Source of the DNA: Actinomycetota bacterium
GTDB taxonomy: Bacteria > Actinomycetota > Actinomycetes > Nanopelagicales > Nanopelagicaceae
Direction of reading: 5' to 3'
NCBI GenBank assembly: GCA_947380835.1
Contig: CANCSL010000050.1
Coordinates: forward strand, 1 to 7,657
Length of the DNA stretch: 7,657 nt
Shown: positions 5,838-7,657 of the stretch, piece after piece
How the letters are laid out: each line of letters begins with the position of its first letter
Position numbering within the stretch: position 1 is the first letter of the stretch
The notes under the pieces: generated by a model
The model's input: the letters and a program-made list of their open reading frames with translations, nothing else
Told to the model about the DNA's origin: nothing
Databases searched by the model: none
Position numbers and translations under genes: made by a program

Positions 5838-7657
5838 GTGCCAAAGTCGGTCGAAACGTTAAGTTCAGTCGTTATCCGTTTCGCGGGCGATAGTGGTGAT
5901 GGAATGCAACTCACCGGAGATCGCTTCACAATGGATACCGCAAGCCTCGGGAATGATCTTTCAACTCTTCCCAATTTCCCTGCAGAGATTCGCGCTCCGC
6001 AAGGGACACTCCTCGGAGTCTCTTCTTTCCAGCTTCACTTCGCGGACCATCATGTTAAGACTCCGGGAGATGCCCCTGATGTACTGGTGGCTATGAATCC
6101 AGCTGCGCTCAAGGCGAATATTAAAGATATGCCGCGCGGAGCCACCATCATCGTAGATAGCGACGAATTCACTTCGCGCAATCTGACCAAAGTTGGGTAT
6201 GACACCAATCCTTTAGAAGATGGATCACTTGAAGCCTACAAAGTGCACCCCGTTGCCTTAACGTCAATGACAGTTGCGGCGCTCTCTGAGCTTTCACTTT
6301 CTCGTAAAGAAGCCGAACGTTCAAAGAATATGTTTGCACTGGGATTGCTGACCTGGATGTATCACCGTCCGACCGAAGCGACCGAACAATTTCTCACCGC
6401 CAAGTTCAGTAAGAAGCCAGAGATCCTTAAGGCCAACTTGCTGGCTTATCAAACAGGCTGGAACTATGGCGAGACCACTGAAGATTTCTCGGTCTCTTAT
6501 GAAATTGCACCTTCCAAGATGCCAGCAGGCACGTACCGCAATATCAGCGGCAACACCTCCCTTGCTTTGGGTCTTATTGCAGCAGCTGAAAAGTCGGGTC
6601 TACAGCTATTCCTAGGCTCCTACCCCATCACGCCGGCTTCCGACATCTTGCACGAGCTCTCCAAGCAGAAGAAGTTCAACATCATTACCTTCCAGGCCGA
6701 AGATGAGATTGCAGCCGTTGGTGCAGCGCTCGGAGCCTCCTATGGCGGCGCTCTTGGTGTTACTTCGACCTCTGGTCCTGGTATCGCTCTCAAGAGCGAA
6801 ATGATCGGCCTTGCCGTCATGCTTGAACTCCCGCTGATCATTATCGATGTTCAACGCGGCGGACCTTCAACCGGTCTCCCTACCAAGACTGAGCAAGCAG
6901 ATTTGCTTCAAGTTATGTTTGGCCGCAACGGCGAATCTCCTGCAGTCGTGCTCGCGACTTCCACCCCAAGCGATTGCTTTGCAATGGCTATGGAAGCGGT
7001 GCGAATTTCAACCACATATCGCGTCCCGGTTTTCTTGCTCTCCGATGGATATATAGCCAATGGCTCTGAACCATGGCGCATTCCAGATGTCGCATCACTC
7101 CCGGCAATCCCTGTTGAGTTTGCCAAAACTCAAGAAAACTTTATGCCCTACCTTCGTGATCCCAAGACATTGGCCAGACCCTGGGCAATTCCAGGCACAC
7201 CTGGGATCGAACACCGTATCGGAGGCATCGAGAAGGCCGATAAGACGGGTGCAATTTCCTACGATCCCATGAATCACGATTTCATGGTCCGTACTCGTCA
7301 AGCAAAAATCGAAGGCATTGAGATCCCAGATCTGGAAGTCGACGATCCAACTGGCGATGCTCAAGTTCTCTTCTTGGGATGGGGTTCAACCTATGGACCA
7401 ATCTCATCAGCAGTCGAGATTCTCCGTTCCAACGGTCAGAAGATCGCTCAAGCTCATCTGAAATACATCAACCCATTCCCTAAGAATTTGGGAGCGGTCT
7501 TGGACAAGTACCCTCGAGTTATTACTCCTGAGATGAACCTTGGGCAACTCGCAATGCTGCTTCGTTCTAAGTACCTCAAAGATATTGTCGGATACAACAT
7601 GGTTCGCGGTCTGCCGTTCTCAACAGCAGAACTCGTTGAAGCCGCGATGGGAGTTCT
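5838..7657 (+). CDS. korA: 2-oxoglutarate:ferredoxin oxidoreductase, fused gamma-alpha subunit KorA (3' end outside window)
   Basis: With KorB, this cytoplasmic enzyme oxidatively decarboxylates 2-oxoglutarate to succinyl-CoA and reduces ferredoxin. From the GTG at 5838, 606 residues are present with no stop; family members are only slightly longer, so about 10-20 are missing. Residues 12-200 are the gamma domain, beginning with FAGDSGDGMQLTG (15-27). The alpha domain starts near 236 (GNTS at 238), with YPITP (262-266), FQAEDE (285-290), TSTSGPG (309-315) and RGGPSTGLPTKTEQ (340-353), all typical of the 2-oxoacid oxidoreductase alpha subunit. The transketolase-C-like domain begins near 508 (VLFLGWGSTYGP). 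No iron-sulfur cysteine motif is present; in this two-subunit type the cluster and thiamine diphosphate reside in KorB, expected just downstream. The gamma-alpha fusion and the VVIRFAGDSGDGMQ start match the actinobacterial KorA. Substrate could be another 2-oxoacid, but 2-oxoglutarate is the best call. Confidence 0.95.
   Translation, partial: MPKSVETLSSVVIRFAGDSGDGMQLTGDRFTMDTASLGNDLSTLPNFPAEIRAPQGTLLGVSSFQLHFADHHVKTPGDAPDVLVAMNPAALKANIKDMPRGATIIVDSDEFTSRNLTKVGYDTNPLEDGSLEAYKVHPVALTSMTVAALSELSLSRKEAERSKNMFALGLLTWMYHRPTEATEQFLTAKFSKKPEILKANLLAYQTGWNYGETTEDFSVSYEIAPSKMPAGTYRNISGNTSLALGLIAAAEKSGLQLFLGSYPITPASDILHELSKQKKFNIITFQAEDEIAAVGAALGASYGGALGVTSTSGPGIALKSEMIGLAVMLELPLIIIDVQRGGPSTGLPTKTEQADLLQVMFGRNGESPAVVLATSTPSDCFAMAMEAVRISTTYRVPVFLLSDGYIANGSEPWRIPDVASLPAIPVEFAKTQENFMPYLRDPKTLARPWAIPGTPGIEHRIGGIEKADKTGAISYDPMNHDFMVRTRQAKIEGIEIPDLEVDDPTGDAQVLFLGWGSTYGPISSAVEILRSNGQKIAQAHLKYINPFPKNLGAVLDKYPRVITPEMNLGQLAMLLRSKYLKDIVGYNMVRGLPFSTAELVEAAMGV

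Noticed and set aside
1..7657. tRNA, rRNA, CRISPR, insertion sequence or phage features
   Set aside because: No clover-leaf-like or repeat-spacer pattern, terminal inverted repeats, transposase or integrase was seen, and nearly all of the window is accounted for by normal coding sequence.

Overview
The window reads as ordinary chromosome from an actinobacterium-like organism of moderate G+C. The organism call is inference. It rests mainly on the KorA protein, whose fused gamma-alpha form and N-terminal sequence match the actinobacterial (mycobacterial KorAB) type, on several GTG starts, and on a possible SD-less start. A freshwater, reduced-genome actinobacterium would fit the moderate base composition, but I cannot confirm this. 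No tRNA, rRNA, CRISPR array, insertion sequence or integrase was seen.

Region 1 (1-3824, plus strand) is a tight gene cluster. It starts with a membrane sensor histidine kinase whose 5' end lies outside the window. The kinase stop codon directly abuts the start of an OmpR/PhoB-type response regulator. After about 20-30 nt comes a five-segment membrane protein resembling the VTT/DedA group. A small isoprenylcysteine/phospholipid-type methyltransferase follows, overlapping it by 4 nt. The spacing suggests one transcript, so the two-component pair may sense an envelope condition and be co-expressed with two membrane proteins that could act on lipids or isoprenoids. The kinase ends in a four-helix extension with the hallmarks of a histidine phosphotransfer (HPt) domain but has no receiver domain.

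Region 2 (3828-4979, minus strand) is a secreted S53 (sedolisin-type) serine-carboxyl protease with a full Glu-Asp-Asp-Ser catalytic set. It lacks the long propeptide usual for the family. It converges on the methyltransferase with only 3 nt between stop codons.

Region 3 (4980-5837) holds a 116-nt divergent intergenic region, then an unrecognised protein made of an N-terminal zinc ribbon, one membrane segment and an exported cysteine-containing domain. Its start codon has no ribosome-binding site. A 14-codon ORF that does have one overlaps the start. The following 82-nt gap contains an 8-bp perfect inverted repeat just upstream of korA.

Region 4 (5838-7657, plus strand, open at the window edge) is korA, the fused gamma-alpha subunit of 2-oxoglutarate:ferredoxin oxidoreductase, which makes succinyl-CoA and reduced ferredoxin in the TCA cycle. 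Only its last few residues are missing. The thiamine-diphosphate/iron-sulfur subunit KorB is expected just downstream.

Nothing here looks like a defence or mobile system. The best candidates for something new are the receiver-less kinase-HPt architecture with its membrane-protein operon, the minimal sedolisin, and the zinc-ribbon membrane protein with its possible coupled leader ORF.
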